From Lachnospiraceae bacterium (lineage in GTDB: Bacteria; Bacillota; Clostridia; Lachnospirales; Lachnospiraceae): a DNA stretch of 64,000 nucleotides. The translations under genes were made by a program, and so were the position numbers. Shown in pieces: positions 36,756-47,351 of this stretch. The stretch covers positions 44,305-108,304 of the forward strand of contig JAAZZQ010000035.1 of assembly GCA_014239155.1 (NCBI GenBank), in the 5' to 3' direction. How positions within the stretch are numbered: the stretch's first letter is position 1; each line of letters begins with the position of its first letter. Under the pieces are notes generated by a model, which worked only from the letters and a program-made list of their open reading frames with translations, was not told the origin of the DNA and ran no database searches.

Positions 36756-36785
36756 ATTTTAACCATTTTTCTAAACGAATGTCAA
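36756..36785 (-). promoter_or_regulatory. Predicted promoter of the Sel1/568-residue unit
   Basis: On the minus strand a perfect TTGACA (36780-36785) and TAAAAT (36756-36761) are 18 bases apart, about 110 bases upstream of the Sel1 gene. The remainder of 36648-37070 is AT-rich and shows no convincing gene. Confidence 0.55.
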
Positions 36786-37070
36786 TATTTTGATAAATAG
36801 AGTTATCATTCATATCCAATGTCAGTTATCTTGAAAATGCCTTTTTAATGATGTAAAAGGTGCTAATAGCCCCGGCATTTATCAAGGTTGCTTAACTAAT
36901 TGACATTGTCCATGAAAAGTAGCTAAATAGATACTCCGTTTGACTCTTTTAATTTTGTATTTAATCCAAATAATACTATAAAATACTTTACTTTCAAAAA
37001 AATCAATAACTGTATCAATTTGACATTATTATATTTTAGGTGCAATGAAAATATATTATTAGAAAGCAAC

Positions 37071-37115
37071 AAAAAAGCACTAGATATAAGGGTTTTATCC
37101 CCCATATCCGGTGCT
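37071..37115 (-). terminator. Terminator downstream of tpiA
   Basis: AGCAC, GATAT and GGG on one side pair with CCC, ATATC and GTGCT on the other. On the minus strand six T follow. Confidence 0.8.
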
Positions 37116-37136
37116 CTTTATTGTGTATCTTGTTAC

Positions 37137-37886
37137 TTATTTGTAATTGACGATCTTTCCAAAATCAGCCTTTAAGCTTGCACCACCTACAAGCCCACCG
37201 TCAATATCTGGCTGTGCAAAAAGTTCTGCTGCATTTCCTGCATTGACAGAACCACCGTATTGGATACGAACCGCCTCTGCTGTCGCAGTATCATACATCT
37301 CAGCAATGCAGTCACGAATTCCCTTGCAAACTTCCTGCGCCTGTTCTGTCGTTGCGGTCTTGCCTGTACCAATGGCCCAGATTGGCTCATATGCAATCAC
37401 TAAATTCTTTACTTGGTCGGCTGTAATACCAACAAGATCAGATTTAATCTGCAATCGAATCCAATCCATTGTCACACCCATCTCTCTTTGTTCAAGAGAT
37501 TCTCCACAGCAAAGAATTGGTGTTAAACCATGCTCAAATGCCTTTGCAACCTTCTTATTAAGAAATGCATCCTCTTCCTTAAAATAGTCACGACGCTCAG
37601 AATGCCCAATAATAACATACTTCACACCTGCATCTACCAACATTCCCGGTGCAATCTCGCCTGTGAACGCGCCTTTTTCCTCAATATACATATTCTCTGC
37701 GCCGACTTCGACATTCGTACCTTTAACCGCTTCTACAACTGGAACTATATCAATTGCCGGCACACAATATACTACATCAACATCATCGGACTTTACCAAA
37801 TCTTTTAATTCCTCAACCAACTTAACAGCCTCACTGGGAGTCATATTCATCTTCCAGTTGCCGGCTACAATTTTTCTTCTTGCCAT
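37137..37886 (-). CDS. tpiA: Triosephosphate isomerase
   Basis: The 249-residue cytosolic enzyme interconverts dihydroxyacetone phosphate and glyceraldehyde 3-phosphate. It starts [12 protein letters not shown] (catalytic Lys), has His in [11 protein letters not shown], Glu in [15 protein letters not shown] and the phosphate loop [12 protein letters not shown], with normal family length. It is the last gene of the gap-pgk-tpiA glycolytic group and is followed by a terminator. GAGGAG lies upstream of the ATG. Confidence 0.97.
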   Translation of the reverse strand: MARRKIVAGNWKMNMTPSEAVKLVEELKDLVKSDDVDVVYCVPAIDIVPVVEAVKGTNVEVGAENMYIEEKGAFTGEIAPGMLVDAGVKYVIIGHSERRDYFKEEDAFLNKKVAKAFEHGLTPILCCGESLEQREMGVTMDWIRLQIKSDLVGITADQVKNLVIAYEPIWAIGTGKTATTEQAQEVCKGIRDCIAEMYDTATAEAVRIQYGGSVNAGNAAELFAQPDIDGGLVGGASLKADFGKIVNYK

Positions 37887-37953
37887 TTTATATTCTCCTC
37901 ACTATTCTGCACTGTTTCGCGATTTAGCAAATGCTCTCTTTACATTGGGTTTA

Positions 37954-39177
37954 TTATTTGTCATCTGCTGCAACAACACCCGGCAGCTCCTTGCCTTCCA
38001 AAAATTCAAGAGAAGCGCCGCCGCCCGTAGAAATATGACTCATCTTATCCGCAAAGCCTAACTGATTAACTGCTGCTGCGGAATCACCACCGCCGATAAT
38101 TGTAGTAGCCTCTGTCTCTGCCAACGCCTTTGCCACAGCAATTGTTCCCTTTGCCAATGTTGGATTCTCAAATACACCCATCGGTCCATTCCATACAACT
38201 GTCTTTGCTGATTTTACAGCATCTGCAAAGAGTTCTGCTGTCTTTGTACCAATGTCAAGACCTTCTTTGCCTGCTGGGATCTTGTCCGCATCAACTATTT
38301 CTACTGCAATTTCTGCATCAATAGGATTTGGGAAGCTGTCTGCAACTGTAGTATCAATTGGAAGAAGAAGCTTCTTGCCAAGCTTTTCAGCCTTTTCCAT
38401 CATTTCCTTACAGTAATCAATCTTCTCATCATCTACCAGAGAATTTCCAATTTCATAACCTTTTGCCTTTAAGAAGGTAAATGCCATACCGCCACCGATA
38501 ATCAAAGTATCACACTTCTCTAGTAAGTTATTGATAACATTTAACTTGTCAGCAACTTTAGCGCCGCCAAGAATCGCCACAAATGGTCTTACCGGATTCT
38601 CCACTGCATTGCCAAGGAAATCAATCTCTTTCTGCATTAAGTATCCAACAGCATTTTCACCGCCTTTTGCAGTGATAAACTTTGTGACACCCTCAACAGA
38701 TGCATGTGCTCTATGAGAAGAACCAAACGCATCACATACATACAAATCAGCGAGTTCTGCAAGCTCTTTGCTAAACTCCTCACCGTTCTTTGTCTCTTCC
38801 TTGCCGCGGAACCGTGTATTCTGTAACAGTATAACATCACCCTCGTTCATTGCTGCCACTGCATCCGTTGTATCTTTGCCTGTTACATTATAGTCAGAAA
38901 TAAATTTTACTTCTTTTCCAAGTTTCTCTGAGAGTCTCTTTGCAACTGGAGCCAATGACTCACCCTCGTTTGGTCCATTCTTTACTTTTCCTAAATGAGA
39001 GCAGAGAATTACCTTTCCGCCGTCCTTAATCAACTTATTGATTGTGGGAAGTGCTGCTACAATACGTGTCTCGTCTGTAATCTCACCATTTTTGAGTGGT
39101 ACATTAAAATCACATCTCACAAGCACTCTTTTTCCTTTTGCGTTAATATCATCAACTGATTTCTTATTCAATCCCAT
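37954..39177 (-). CDS. pgk: Phosphoglycerate kinase
   Basis: The 407-residue enzyme makes ATP from 1,3-bisphosphoglycerate. [12 protein letters not shown] at the N-terminus, [11 protein letters not shown], the hinge region and the C-terminal [13 protein letters not shown] and [15 protein letters not shown] nucleotide motifs are all present. The start at 39177 follows GGAGGATATTAAA. A longer in-frame reading to 39240 adds an unconserved leader and is rejected. It lies between gap and tpiA, 67 bp before tpiA. Confidence 0.97.
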   Translation of the reverse strand: MGLNKKSVDDINAKGKRVLVRCDFNVPLKNGEITDETRIVAALPTINKLIKDGGKVILCSHLGKVKNGPNEGESLAPVAKRLSEKLGKEVKFISDYNVTGKDTTDAVAAMNEGDVILLQNTRFRGKEETKNGEEFSKELAELADLYVCDAFGSSHRAHASVEGVTKFITAKGGENAVGYLMQKEIDFLGNAVENPVRPFVAILGGAKVADKLNVINNLLEKCDTLIIGGGMAFTFLKAKGYEIGNSLVDDEKIDYCKEMMEKAEKLGKKLLLPIDTTVADSFPNPIDAEIAVEIVDADKIPAGKEGLDIGTKTAELFADAVKSAKTVVWNGPMGVFENPTLAKGTIAVAKALAETEATTIIGGGDSAAAVNQLGFADKMSHISTGGGASLEFLEGKELPGVVAADDK

Positions 39178-39307
39178 TTTAATATCCTCCAATATCTTTT
39201 TACATTTGGGCAGTGATACCCTTTTATTGCCACCTCTCACATAAAATCAAGCAAGTACATTTTATCATTATAGTAGAATAATTTCCCTATGAATCCTTAT
39301 GTTGTAC

Positions 39308-39337
39308 AAAAATAGGTCCGGTCCTTAAGACCGGACC
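39308..39337 (-). terminator. Terminator downstream of gap
   Basis: GGTCCGGTC and GACCGGACC form a perfect 9-bp stem with a 5-base loop. On the minus strand it is followed by TATTTTTG. Some readthrough into pgk is likely, given the conserved order. Confidence 0.8.
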
Positions 39338-39360
39338 CTTAATAGGTCTTTTCTAACAAA

Positions 39361-40377
39361 TTAAGCTAACTCTGAGAAGTACTTAATTGTACGAACCATC
39401 TGAGATGTGTAGCTGTTCTCATTGTCATACCAAGATACAACTTGTACCTCATACTGGTCATCAGAAATCTTATTTACCATTGTCTGTGTTGCATCAAACA
39501 GGGAACCAAATCTCATTCCAATTACGTCAGAAGAAACAATCTCATCCTCGTTGTATCCGAAAGACTCATTTGCTGCTGCCTTCATTGCTGCATTGATGCC
39601 CTCTTTTGTCACATCAGCCTTATTTACTACTGCTGTCAAGATTGTAGTAGAACCTGTCGGTGTCGGAACACGCTGTGCAGAACCAATAAGCTTGCCGTTC
39701 AACTCCGGAATAACTAATCCGATTGCCTTTGCAGCACCTGTGCTGTTTGGAACGATATTTACTGCTGCTGCTCTAGATCTTCTCAGGTCACCCTTTCTCT
39801 GAGGTCCGTCAAGTGTCATCTGATCACCTGTATAAGCATGAATTGTCACCATGATACCAGACTGAATTGGTGCATATTTGTTAAGTGCATCTGCCATAGG
39901 TGCCAGACAGTTTGTTGTACAAGAGGCTGCTGAAATAATTGTATCAGATGCCTTCAATGTCTCATGGTTTGTATTGTATACAATTGTAGGAAGATCGTTT
40001 CCAGCCGGAGCAGAGATAACAACCTTGCGAGCACCAGCATTGATATGTGCCTGAGCTTTATCCTTGCTTGTATAGAATCCTGAACACTCTAATACAACGT
40101 CAACTTTTAAATCTCCCCAAGGGCAGTTGTTTGCATCAGGAAAAGCATAAATCTTAATCTCTTTTCCATCCACTGTGATAGAATCCTCGCCTGCAGAAAC
40201 CTTGTCCGCCAGCTCATATTTTCCCTGTGAAGAATCATACTTCAATAGATGTGCCAACATCTTAGGACTTGTCAAATCGTTGATTGCAACTACTTCATAT
40301 CCCTCTGCATTGAACATCTGTCTAAATGCAAGACGACCAATACGACCAAAACCATTGATTGCTACTCTTACTGCCAT
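39361..40377 (-). CDS. gap: Glyceraldehyde-3-phosphate dehydrogenase, type I
   Basis: The 338-residue NAD-dependent enzyme oxidises glyceraldehyde 3-phosphate. It shows the NAD fold start [15 protein letters not shown], the catalytic Cys in [12 protein letters not shown], the partner His in [21 protein letters not shown], and the C-terminal [20 protein letters not shown] precedes the ATG at 40377. It leads the gap-pgk-tpiA series from a near-consensus promoter at 40467-40495. Confidence 0.98.
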   Translation of the reverse strand: MAVRVAINGFGRIGRLAFRQMFNAEGYEVVAINDLTSPKMLAHLLKYDSSQGKYELADKVSAGEDSITVDGKEIKIYAFPDANNCPWGDLKVDVVLECSGFYTSKDKAQAHINAGARKVVISAPAGNDLPTIVYNTNHETLKASDTIISAASCTTNCLAPMADALNKYAPIQSGIMVTIHAYTGDQMTLDGPQRKGDLRRSRAAAVNIVPNSTGAAKAIGLVIPELNGKLIGSAQRVPTPTGSTTILTAVVNKADVTKEGINAAMKAAANESFGYNEDEIVSSDVIGMRFGSLFDATQTMVNKISDDQYEVQVVSWYDNENSYTSQMVRTIKYFSELA

Positions 40378-40466
40378 GTTATTTTCCTCCTAAAATAGAT
40401 AATATTATTTTATCATCTTTCTCTTGTCCCCAAATTACACACAGATATCACTTAGTCTCTGACCCA

Positions 40467-40495
40467 ATTATAATTTTATACAGAAAAACTGTTAA
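40467..40495 (-). promoter_or_regulatory. Predicted promoter of gap
   Basis: On the minus strand TTAACA (40490-40495) and a perfect TATAAT (40467-40472) are exactly 17 bases apart, 90 bases upstream of gap. The rest of 40378-40816 is AT-rich and shows no gene apart from the leader of the divergent phosphatase gene. Confidence 0.7.
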
Positions 40496-40816
40496 AAAGG
40501 TCATGTATTTTGACAGATTGTGTAAAATGCTTGACAAAATTTTATCAACAAATTTATTTTACCTAATTATGGCATAAAATTCAAGACATATTTTGAAAAA
40601 ATCCTAAAAAGTTGTGTAAAATTTTTGATAAAAAATTTTAATATTTTTTAATCATATTTTTTATAGGATTCTATTATATTCTATGTTAAAATGAGAAATA
40701 GACTTTTATATTCTCTATAGAATCACTCTTATATATGCTTTTTGTGCAAAAATTTTCTCGCAACACAAATAGAAGAACCATCAAGAGTTTATTTATTTGA
40801 CAAAGGAGGATTTCAC

Positions 40817-41632
40817 ATGGCAATTAAAGCCGATTTTCATATGCACACAAGTTTTTCCGGGGACAGTAACGTCCCAATGGAAGAAATGATACAGCGTGCT
40901 ATCGCACTTGGACTCACACATATTTGCATCACCGAACATTATGATCCCGATTATATCTATGTACCAGGACAGCACGCAATTTTTGAACTCAATATTGACT
41001 CCTATCTATATGAACTCTTAAAATTGCGCGAAAAATATAAATCCCAAATTACCGTGGGCTTTGGTGTCGAACTTGGCTTACAACCCCATTTAAAACGTCT
41101 TCTAGCAGTGTATGCCAAGTCCCATGATTTTGATTTTATTATTGGCTCCTCACATTTGTGCAATCGAAAAGATCCCTATTATCCTGCCTTTTTTGAAGGA
41201 CGCAGCGAGGACGAGGCACATCACGAATATTTTACATCTGTGTTAGAATGTGTTAAGACTCTTCCTTATTTTGATGTTTATGGCCATCTGGACTATGTGG
41301 TGCGCTATGGTCCTACCAAAAACGAACAGTACACTTACGCAAAGCATGCTGATGTTATCAATAAAATTTTATCTCACCTTATTGAAAACGAAAAAGGGAT
41401 AGAAGTTAATACAAATGGGTTCCGCGCCGGACTCAATCAGCCAAATCCTTGTATTGATATTCTAAAGCAATACCGCAAAATGGGCGGAGAAATCATTACT
41501 GTTGGTTCTGACGCACACAAGTCTAGCGAAATCGCACATGAGTTTAATCAAACATGCGAACTTCTATTGACATGTGGTTTTAAATACTATTGTGTTTTTC
41601 AATCTCATATACCAGAATATTTAAAACTCTAA
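40817..41632 (+). CDS. hisK: PHP-domain histidinol-phosphatase
   Basis: The 271-residue protein is a PHP-family phosphoesterase of the HisJ/HisK histidinol-phosphatase group, which performs the penultimate step of histidine synthesis. It starts with the metal-binding HMHTSFSGDS and continues with CITEHYDPDY, FGVELGLQP, GSSHLCNRKDPYY, DVYGHLDYVVRYG and VGSDAHKSSEIA, the expected series of His, Asp and Glu ligands. The start at 40817 has AAAGGAGG upstream; a longer reading from 40742 is unlikely. No other his genes are nearby, so a related PHP phosphatase activity is possible. Confidence 0.85.
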   Translation: MAIKADFHMHTSFSGDSNVPMEEMIQRAIALGLTHICITEHYDPDYIYVPGQHAIFELNIDSYLYELLKLREKYKSQITVGFGVELGLQPHLKRLLAVYAKSHDFDFIIGSSHLCNRKDPYYPAFFEGRSEDEAHHEYFTSVLECVKTLPYFDVYGHLDYVVRYGPTKNEQYTYAKHADVINKILSHLIENEKGIEVNTNGFRAGLNQPNPCIDILKQYRKMGGEIITVGSDAHKSSEIAHEFNQTCELLLTCGFKYYCVFQSHIPEYLKL

Positions 41633-41647
41633 ACAACTGTTTGGAAA

Positions 41648-42727
41648 TCACTGTATGATTGTCCCTCCACCAAAAACATAATCATCCATGTAAAACACAA
41701 CTGCCTGTCCGGGTGTGACTGCCCTGACGGGCTTTTTAAAATGACATTTTACTTTTCCGTCCGCCAGCTTCTCAATCACACAAGTTTCCCCTGCATGGGA
41801 ATAGCGAATCTTTGCCATCACCTCCACAGATTCTGTGATATCCTCAACTGCCATAAAATGCAAATCATTGCACAACAGCACATCCGTCCATACTTCCTTT
41901 GCTTCCCCTATCACAACCTCATTTGTTTCTGGCCGAATCCCTGTCACAAAAACAGGGTGTCCCATCGCAAGATTCAGCCCTTTGCGTTGACCCACAGTGT
42001 AATGTATAATTCCCTTGTGCCGACCGAGGCTTTCCCCAGATGCTGTCACAAAATTTCCCGGCGGTGGCACACGCTCCCCCGCCTCTTTCCGAACCACTGC
42101 CGCATAGTCGTTATCTGGCACAAAGCAGATATCCTGACTGTCTGGCTTTGCTGCGACAGGAAGTTCTAATTGCTTGGCAAGTGCTCTAATCTCGTCTTTT
42201 TTATACTCACCTACTGGCATTAGCGTATGCGCAAGTTGATATTGTGTGAGACTATAAAGCGCATAAGTTTGGTCTTTTCGGGCAGTGACCGAACTGCGTA
42301 CTACATATCTGCCATTTTCAAGCTGTGCAATACGCGCATAATGTCCTGTCGCAATATAATCCGCTCCTAATTCCAAACTCCGCCGCAACAATGCCTCCCA
42401 CTTTACATGCCTGTTACAAAGAATACAAGGATTTGGTGTTCTGCCGCGCAGATATTCCTCCACAAAAGGATTTATAACACAGTCTCGAAACGTCTTCTTG
42501 AAATTCAACACATAAAATGGTATTTCAAGTTTTGCGGCAACTCGCCTCGCATCATCCACCGCGCTCAAACCACAGCAGCCTCCATTTTCTTCAATTTCTT
42601 GTGTCTCCTCATCCTGCCAAATTTGCATTGTCACCCCAATGACATCGTATCCCTGTTCTTTTAACAGATATGCTGCCACGGATGAATCCACCCCGCCCGA
42701 CATGCCAACTACTACTTTTTTCCCCAT
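41648..42727 (-). CDS. mnmA: tRNA-specific 2-thiouridylase
   Basis: The 359-residue enzyme installs sulphur at U34 of Lys, Glu and Gln tRNAs. It has the PP-loop [18 protein letters not shown], the first catalytic Cys in [13 protein letters not shown], the second in [13 protein letters not shown], and the terminal beta domain ending in [10 protein letters not shown]. The start at 42727 was chosen because AAGGCGG lies eight bases before it. Upstream in-frame codons extend a non-conserved leader. It is convergent with the histidinol-phosphatase gene (15-bp gap) and divergent from the flippase gene. Confidence 0.96.
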   Translation of the reverse strand: MGKKVVVGMSGGVDSSVAAYLLKEQGYDVIGVTMQIWQDEETQEIEENGGCCGLSAVDDARRVAAKLEIPFYVLNFKKTFRDCVINPFVEEYLRGRTPNPCILCNRHVKWEALLRRSLELGADYIATGHYARIAQLENGRYVVRSSVTARKDQTYALYSLTQYQLAHTLMPVGEYKKDEIRALAKQLELPVAAKPDSQDICFVPDNDYAAVVRKEAGERVPPPGNFVTASGESLGRHKGIIHYTVGQRKGLNLAMGHPVFVTGIRPETNEVVIGEAKEVWTDVLLCNDLHFMAVEDITESVEVMAKIRYSHAGETCVIEKLADGKVKCHFKKPVRAVTPGQAVVFYMDDYVFGGGTIIQ

Positions 42728-42845
42728 AACCATTTCCGCCTTTCTTTCATGGATAATAACACTCCCTCTCAATCCTGTCAAGGCAGAGACATATTTATAA
42801 AATTTTTCCATACATTATAGAAAATACACATGTTGGAGTCACCTT

Positions 42846-44213
42846 ATGTCAAACATATCTACACCAAAACTCCGCAGTTATCTTAATCCCAGATATCTAA
42901 AAAATCCCATTGTCACTGGTACCTTTTTCCTCACTGCTGCAGGCATTGTCACAAAATTGATTGGATTCTTTTATCGTATCTTCCTCTCAAGAACTTTTAA
43001 TGAAGAAAGTCTTGGCATTTTCGGTCTGATTGGTCCTGTGATGATGCTTGTGCACGCTGTCTGTGCCGCTGGTATCCAGAATGCCATCACACGGTTTGTC
43101 GCCGCCTCAAAGAAGAACAGAACTGTGGATGCTTATAGCTTTCTTTTCACTGGAATTGCAATATCCGCTATTCTCTCTGGCACTATGGCTTATCTTATTT
43201 TTAACCATGCACCTTATATCGCAATCCAGTTAATTGGTGAACGGCGATGCATTCCTCTACTACGCATCTGTGCGCTTTCCTTTCCTCTTGCCACGCTCCA
43301 TTCGTGCATTAATGGATTTTTCTATGGGCAAAAAAGAGCCGCTATCCCGGCGTGGTCCATGATTATAGAACAGACTTGTCGCGTAGTCACTGTTTATATT
43401 TTATGTCGTCTTTCTATTGAATCTGACCTAAATATCTCACTGTCATTTATCTGTATAGGGCTACTTGTAGGCGAATTTTCTTCTGCATTATTCTCCTGCT
43501 TCATGCTTGCAATCCGACAGGACAAAACAGACTTTCGCATCCGCAGAGCACTTTCTTTTCAAAAGGGTAAATCTATAGTATCCCTCGCGCTGCCAATCAG
43601 TCTCAATAGAATCTGTATTAGCTTTATCTCCTCTGTAGAAACGATACAACTTCCTAAAATGCTTGTTGCCAGCGGTCTAAGCTCCTCCTCAGCGCTGTCG
43701 TTATATGGCGTTTTCTCAGGAATGGCAATTCCGCTCATTATGTTTCCAAGTGCCTTCACAAGTTCTGTTGCCTCCCTTCTACTCCCTTCTGTATCGGAAG
43801 CACAAGCACAAGGCAATAATAGGCGAATACGAAAGATCATCTATCTGACAATTGGTTTTTGTTTTCTGCTTGGAGTCTGCTGTTTTCTATTTTTCTTTAC
43901 ATTTGCAGATTTGCTTGGAGAAATGCTTTTTGGCAGCAATATTGCCGCAAGCCAGATTCGCGCACTTTCTTTTGTATGTCCTTTTCTGTATATGTCAGGC
44001 ACACTTTGCAGCATTCTTCATGGACTTGGCAAAACTGGTATCACTTTTCTTTTCAATATGTCAAGTATCTCGTTACGTCTTGTATTTGTACTTTTCGTGG
44101 TTCCTACAGTTGGATTTTCCGGCTATATCTATGGCACGCTCTGTAGTCAGATTTTTTTTGATTTTCTAATTATTCTTGCTTTACGGCGCTATATGTTATA
44201 TGATAAAAACTAG
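42846..44213 (+). CDS. SpoVB/MurJ-like polysaccharide flippase
   Basis: The 455-residue integral membrane protein of the MOP superfamily has about 12-14 helices, opening with FLTAAGIVTKLIGFFYRIFLSR, a signature of the SpoVB/YtgP branch that moves lipid-linked cell-wall or cortex precursors across the membrane. FYGQKRAAIPAWSMIIEQTCRV near residue 165 is typical of this branch. It is somewhat shorter than SpoVB (about 520). It is divergent from mnmA. Function in spore cortex or wall assembly is inferred from the family. Confidence 0.82.
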   Translation: MSNISTPKLRSYLNPRYLKNPIVTGTFFLTAAGIVTKLIGFFYRIFLSRTFNEESLGIFGLIGPVMMLVHAVCAAGIQNAITRFVAASKKNRTVDAYSFLFTGIAISAILSGTMAYLIFNHAPYIAIQLIGERRCIPLLRICALSFPLATLHSCINGFFYGQKRAAIPAWSMIIEQTCRVVTVYILCRLSIESDLNISLSFICIGLLVGEFSSALFSCFMLAIRQDKTDFRIRRALSFQKGKSIVSLALPISLNRICISFISSVETIQLPKMLVASGLSSSSALSLYGVFSGMAIPLIMFPSAFTSSVASLLLPSVSEAQAQGNNRRIRKIIYLTIGFCFLLGVCCFLFFFTFADLLGEMLFGSNIAASQIRALSFVCPFLYMSGTLCSILHGLGKTGITFLFNMSSISLRLVFVLFVVPTVGFSGYIYGTLCSQIFFDFLIILALRRYMLYDKN

Positions 44214-44342
44214 TATTTCATCCAATCATAAATTAGAATTGCGAACCCCTTGTTTTGCATCATTGCGTCGTTAAAATTTTTAGACAATGCCACCGACAAC
44301 GCTGTACTAGCGTTTATTGCTTCTACGAAAGGAGTTTAACAA

Positions 44343-45371
44343 ATGAGTTTTGAATTTATAAAAAAACTTCCAACGCCTGATCAAATTCGGGAGGAATATC
44401 CTGTTCCTGATGTGATGCAAGCGTTAAAGAAAAAGAGAGATCAAGAAATTTGCGATGTCTTTACCGGCAAGTCAGACAAATTTTTAGTGATTATAGGTCC
44501 TTGCTCTGCCGACAATGAAGACGCTGTATGTGAGTATGTGTCAAGACTTGCAAAAGTCAATGACAAAGTTAATGATAAGCTAATCCTTGTCCCGCGAATA
44601 TACACCAATAAACCACGGACAACTGGCGATGGTTACAAGGGTATCATTCATCAGCCGGACCCGGAAAAAGGCACTGACTTCCTCAAAGGTATTATTGCTA
44701 TGAGAAAAATGCACCTGCGTGTTATGAGTGAATCTGGGCTCACTGCCGCGGACGAGATGCTCTATCCCGAAAACTGGGGTTATGTATCCGATATTCTCTC
44801 TTATGTGGCAATTGGCGCTCGCTCTGTTGAAGACCAACAACATCGGCTTGTTGTCAGCGGCTTTGATGTACCCGCAGGAATGAAAAATCCAACAAGTGGC
44901 GATTTAAGCGTAATGCTTAACTCTGTATACGCCGCGCAACATCCTCATCCTTTTATTTACCGCGGTTGGGAAGTAAATACCACTGGAAACCCACTCGCGC
45001 ATACAATCTTGCGTGGTGCAGTTAATAAACACGGCAATAATATTCCCAATTACCACTATGAGGACCTAATGCTTCTGTTAGAAAAATACAACGAGCGCGA
45101 CCTTGTGAACCGAGCATGTATTGTCGACGCAAATCATAGTAATTCCAACAAGCAATTTAAAGAACAGATTCGCATTGTCCACGAGATTATGCACTCCCGC
45201 CGTACAAACGACGAGCTGGCAAATCTAGTGAAGGGAGTAATGGTCGAAAGCTATATTAAGGAAGGATGTCAAAAGATTGGAGAACATATTTATGGGAAAT
45301 CTATCACAGACCCTTGCCTTGGCTGGAAAGATACAGAAGATTTAATTTATAGAATTGCAGATTTTATTTAA
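44343..45371 (+). CDS. aroF: 3-deoxy-7-phosphoheptulonate synthase, class I (AroG type)
   Basis: The 342-residue enzyme condenses phosphoenolpyruvate and erythrose 4-phosphate, the first step of aromatic amino-acid synthesis. Motifs are PTPDQIREEYPV, LVIIGPCSADNEDAV, VPRIYTNKPRTTGDGYKG, GARSVEDQQHR, VDANHSNSNKQF and GVMVESYIKEG. Length is typical for the AroG/AroF branch. GAAAGGAG precedes the ATG. The 129-bp leader contains a short ACGCT/AGCGT hairpin but no T-box was seen. The gene stands alone and ends at the R2 element and a strong terminator. The exact symbol among aroF/aroG/aroH is a matter of naming. Confidence 0.94.
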   Translation: MSFEFIKKLPTPDQIREEYPVPDVMQALKKKRDQEICDVFTGKSDKFLVIIGPCSADNEDAVCEYVSRLAKVNDKVNDKLILVPRIYTNKPRTTGDGYKGIIHQPDPEKGTDFLKGIIAMRKMHLRVMSESGLTAADEMLYPENWGYVSDILSYVAIGARSVEDQQHRLVVSGFDVPAGMKNPTSGDLSVMLNSVYAAQHPHPFIYRGWEVNTTGNPLAHTILRGAVNKHGNNIPNYHYEDLMLLLEKYNERDLVNRACIVDANHSNSNKQFKEQIRIVHEIMHSRRTNDELANLVKGVMVESYIKEGCQKIGEHIYGKSITDPCLGWKDTEDLIYRIADFI

Positions 45372-45392
45372 CACGTGCACGGGTCTGCACAC

Positions 45393-45485
45393 TCAAGTAG
45401 GGAAGTCTCATCTTCCCTACTCACGTACCGGACGTCCGTCAACCCTGCTGACATACTTCATTTGGACGCCCATATGCATAAAAAT
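45393..45485 (+). repeat. Structured intergenic element, copy R2
   Basis: A GTAGGGAAG/CTTCCCTAC hairpin is followed by GGACGTCC, the inner hairpin GTCA/TGAC, the ATACTTC strand and GGACGCCC, then ATGCATAAAAA. The stem sequence differs from R1 but the pairing is preserved with one mismatch. Confidence 0.7.
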
Positions 45486-45525
45486 CCACTCTTTGCAATA
45501 TATTTATTGTCAAAGAGTGGATTTT
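45481..45525. terminator. Bidirectional terminator between aroF and xerD
   Basis: AAAATCCACTCTTTG and CAAAGAGTGGATTTT form a perfect 15-bp stem between two convergent genes. Confidence 0.9.
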
Positions 45526-45535
45526 CAATGCCATC

Positions 45536-46420
45536 TTATCCTCTTGGATGCGCTTTTGCGTACACTTCTCGAATACGGTTGTGTGTCAAATTCGTATACA
45601 CTTGTGTTGTCGAAATATCAGAATGACCAAGCATTTCCTGAACACTTCTTAAATCTGCACCATTCTCTACCAAGTGCGCAGCAAAAGAATGGCGGAGTGT
45701 ATGCGGTGTAATGTCAGCCACAATACCAGCTTTCTTTGCATAATACTTAATCAGCTTCCAAAATCCTTGTCTGCTCATCGGCTGACCCGAACAATTTACA
45801 AACAAGATATCCGAATGCAAATCAAAAAGCATAACATCACGCGCTTTCTCCAGATAATTTGTCATTGCTTTTTTTGCAGCAGCTCCGAACGGAATCACTC
45901 TCTCTCTGCTGCCATCTCTGCAGATAATAAATCCCATCTGCATATTCACATCGGAAACCTTTAGGGTAATCAGTTCCGTAACGCGGATTCCTGTCGCGTA
46001 TAAAAGCTCCAACATTGCCTTATCACGAATTTCTTTGGGAGTATCTCCCCTTGGCTGCTCCAGAAGCCAAATTACTTCCTCTGGAGTCAAAATCTCAGGC
46101 ATCTTTTTCTCAATCTTTGGTGCTTTCAACCCATCAGACACATCTTTTTCTAGAATGCCCTCCTTGCACAGATAATGAAAGAAAGCCTTTATAGAAGCGA
46201 CATTTCTGGATATGGTTGCAGCCGCAAAATGATTGTCACCTAAATACACAATATAGGATTTCAGGTCCTCCGATGTAATGCCATTCACATCATTGATACC
46301 CTTTTCTTCTAAATACTGGCGCAGCTTGCCTAAATCCCTCTTGTACGATAATTCAGTATTGTTAGAAGTTTTCTTTATATTATGTAAATAAGAAATAAAA
46401 CTATTAATTTCTTTTTCCAT
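45536..46420 (-). CDS. xerD: Tyrosine recombinase XerD
   Basis: The 294-residue recombinase resolves chromosome dimers at dif. An N-terminal SAM-like core-binding domain (residues 1-85) precedes the catalytic domain with Arg in LLYATGIRVTELI, HTLRHSF (His-x-x-Arg), LGHSDISTTQVYTNLTH and the Tyr nucleophile in QVYT. The start at 46420 has AGGAGG upstream; a longer reading to 46501 is unlikely. It ends the nudF-spoIIM-xerD series, an order also found in Bacillus and Clostridia, which favours XerD over a mobile-element integrase. Confidence 0.94.
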   Translation of the reverse strand: MEKEINSFISYLHNIKKTSNNTELSYKRDLGKLRQYLEEKGINDVNGITSEDLKSYIVYLGDNHFAAATISRNVASIKAFFHYLCKEGILEKDVSDGLKAPKIEKKMPEILTPEEVIWLLEQPRGDTPKEIRDKAMLELLYATGIRVTELITLKVSDVNMQMGFIICRDGSRERVIPFGAAAKKAMTNYLEKARDVMLFDLHSDILFVNCSGQPMSRQGFWKLIKYYAKKAGIVADITPHTLRHSFAAHLVENGADLRSVQEMLGHSDISTTQVYTNLTHNRIREVYAKAHPRG

Positions 46421-46605
46421 AAATTTTGAAAAACCTCCTAAAAGATTTAATTTACCCCTTATGCCTGTTTTTATTATATATTGAATTTTACATAAAATCA
46501 AATGTTTTTTCAGAAAATTTCAAATTTTTTTTAATTTTTTTCAAACAACTTTATTTTTAAGCATAAATTGCGCCTATTGTTCCTATTTTTACAATTGTTT
46601 GTTCA

Positions 46606-47298
46606 TCAAAAAAATAATGCCATTTTCCGCATAATTTCAGGATTTATATAGATTTCACATAATATACCAATGCCAAAAATTAGCAATATTAACAATATTG
46701 TTTTGAAGGACTCTATCCTTTGATGTAGCTTTTTATTTTTTATGGTCTCCTCATTATGACAACATTTTGTGTTACTTAACCAGTATTTACGAAACACAAT
46801 CAAAAAAACCATGCAATAAAAGATGCCATGTGGTAAAAACATTGAGAACATCAAAAAAATACCTTTTATCCCATATTGATATACCAGCGAAAATATTAAC
46901 AACCCAGCTTCAAATCCACACCAGCCCATAATAGAATATGCCAGCAGACCGCCAATACTACTCAATGCACAAATCACAATAAAAAGAAGTTGTTTTATCC
47001 GAAGTCCTAACGTATACATTAGAAATCCTGACTGATTGACCTCAAAGCTCTGCATTAATAACAAATGTTCTCTATCTAGCAGGCTTTTTTCATCAGAACT
47101 TTGCCCTCCTGATAAATAAAAAAATACCATGCCTATACAAAATCCTGTAAGAAATACAAGTACTCTGTTATCAAGCATCGTATTTTTATAATGCAGCTTT
47201 CTATAATCAATATATGCGTCATTGTCCTGCTCGACACGATATACTACTTGCTCCTCCATTTGTTCTTCTACGTCAAATTTATTCATCCAACATTTCAC
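46606..47298 (-). CDS. spoIIM: Stage II sporulation protein M
   Basis: The 230-residue membrane protein belongs to the SpoIIM/DUF95 family, part of the DMP peptidoglycan machinery used in engulfment. It has a cytoplasmic N-terminus rich in acidic residues, about five helices, and the conserved GLRIKQLLF and FLPHGIF segments. Translation probably starts at GTG 47298, since AAGGAG lies nine bases upstream; an ATG four codons later is the alternative. Its place between nudF and xerD is the conserved one. Confidence 0.88.
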   Translation of the reverse strand: MKCWMNKFDVEEQMEEQVVYRVEQDNDAYIDYRKLHYKNTMLDNRVLVFLTGFCIGMVFFYLSGGQSSDEKSLLDREHLLLMQSFEVNQSGFLMYTLGLRIKQLLFIVICALSSIGGLLAYSIMGWCGFEAGLLIFSLVYQYGIKGIFLMFSMFLPHGIFYCMVFLIVFRKYWLSNTKCCHNEETIKNKKLHQRIESFKTILLILLIFGIGILCEIYINPEIMRKMALFF

Positions 47299-47351
47299 CC
47301 ATATTTACTCCTTACTTTAATATATGGACTACTCTGCCACTTTATGAAAGT

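Noticed and set aside
36923..37105. A 60-codon minus-strand frame upstream of the tpiA terminator
   Set aside because: Low-complexity Leu/Ile/Asn-rich product in AT-rich DNA, no ribosome binding site and no family resemblance.
44214..44342. Possible T-box or attenuator ahead of the DAHP synthase gene
   Set aside because: Only a short ACGCT/AGCGT hairpin is present. No T-box core sequence or Trp/Phe-rich leader peptide was found.
45536..46420. Mobile-element integrase
   Set aside because: The conserved nudF-spoIIM-xerD order and length identify a housekeeping XerD, and no element ends flank it.
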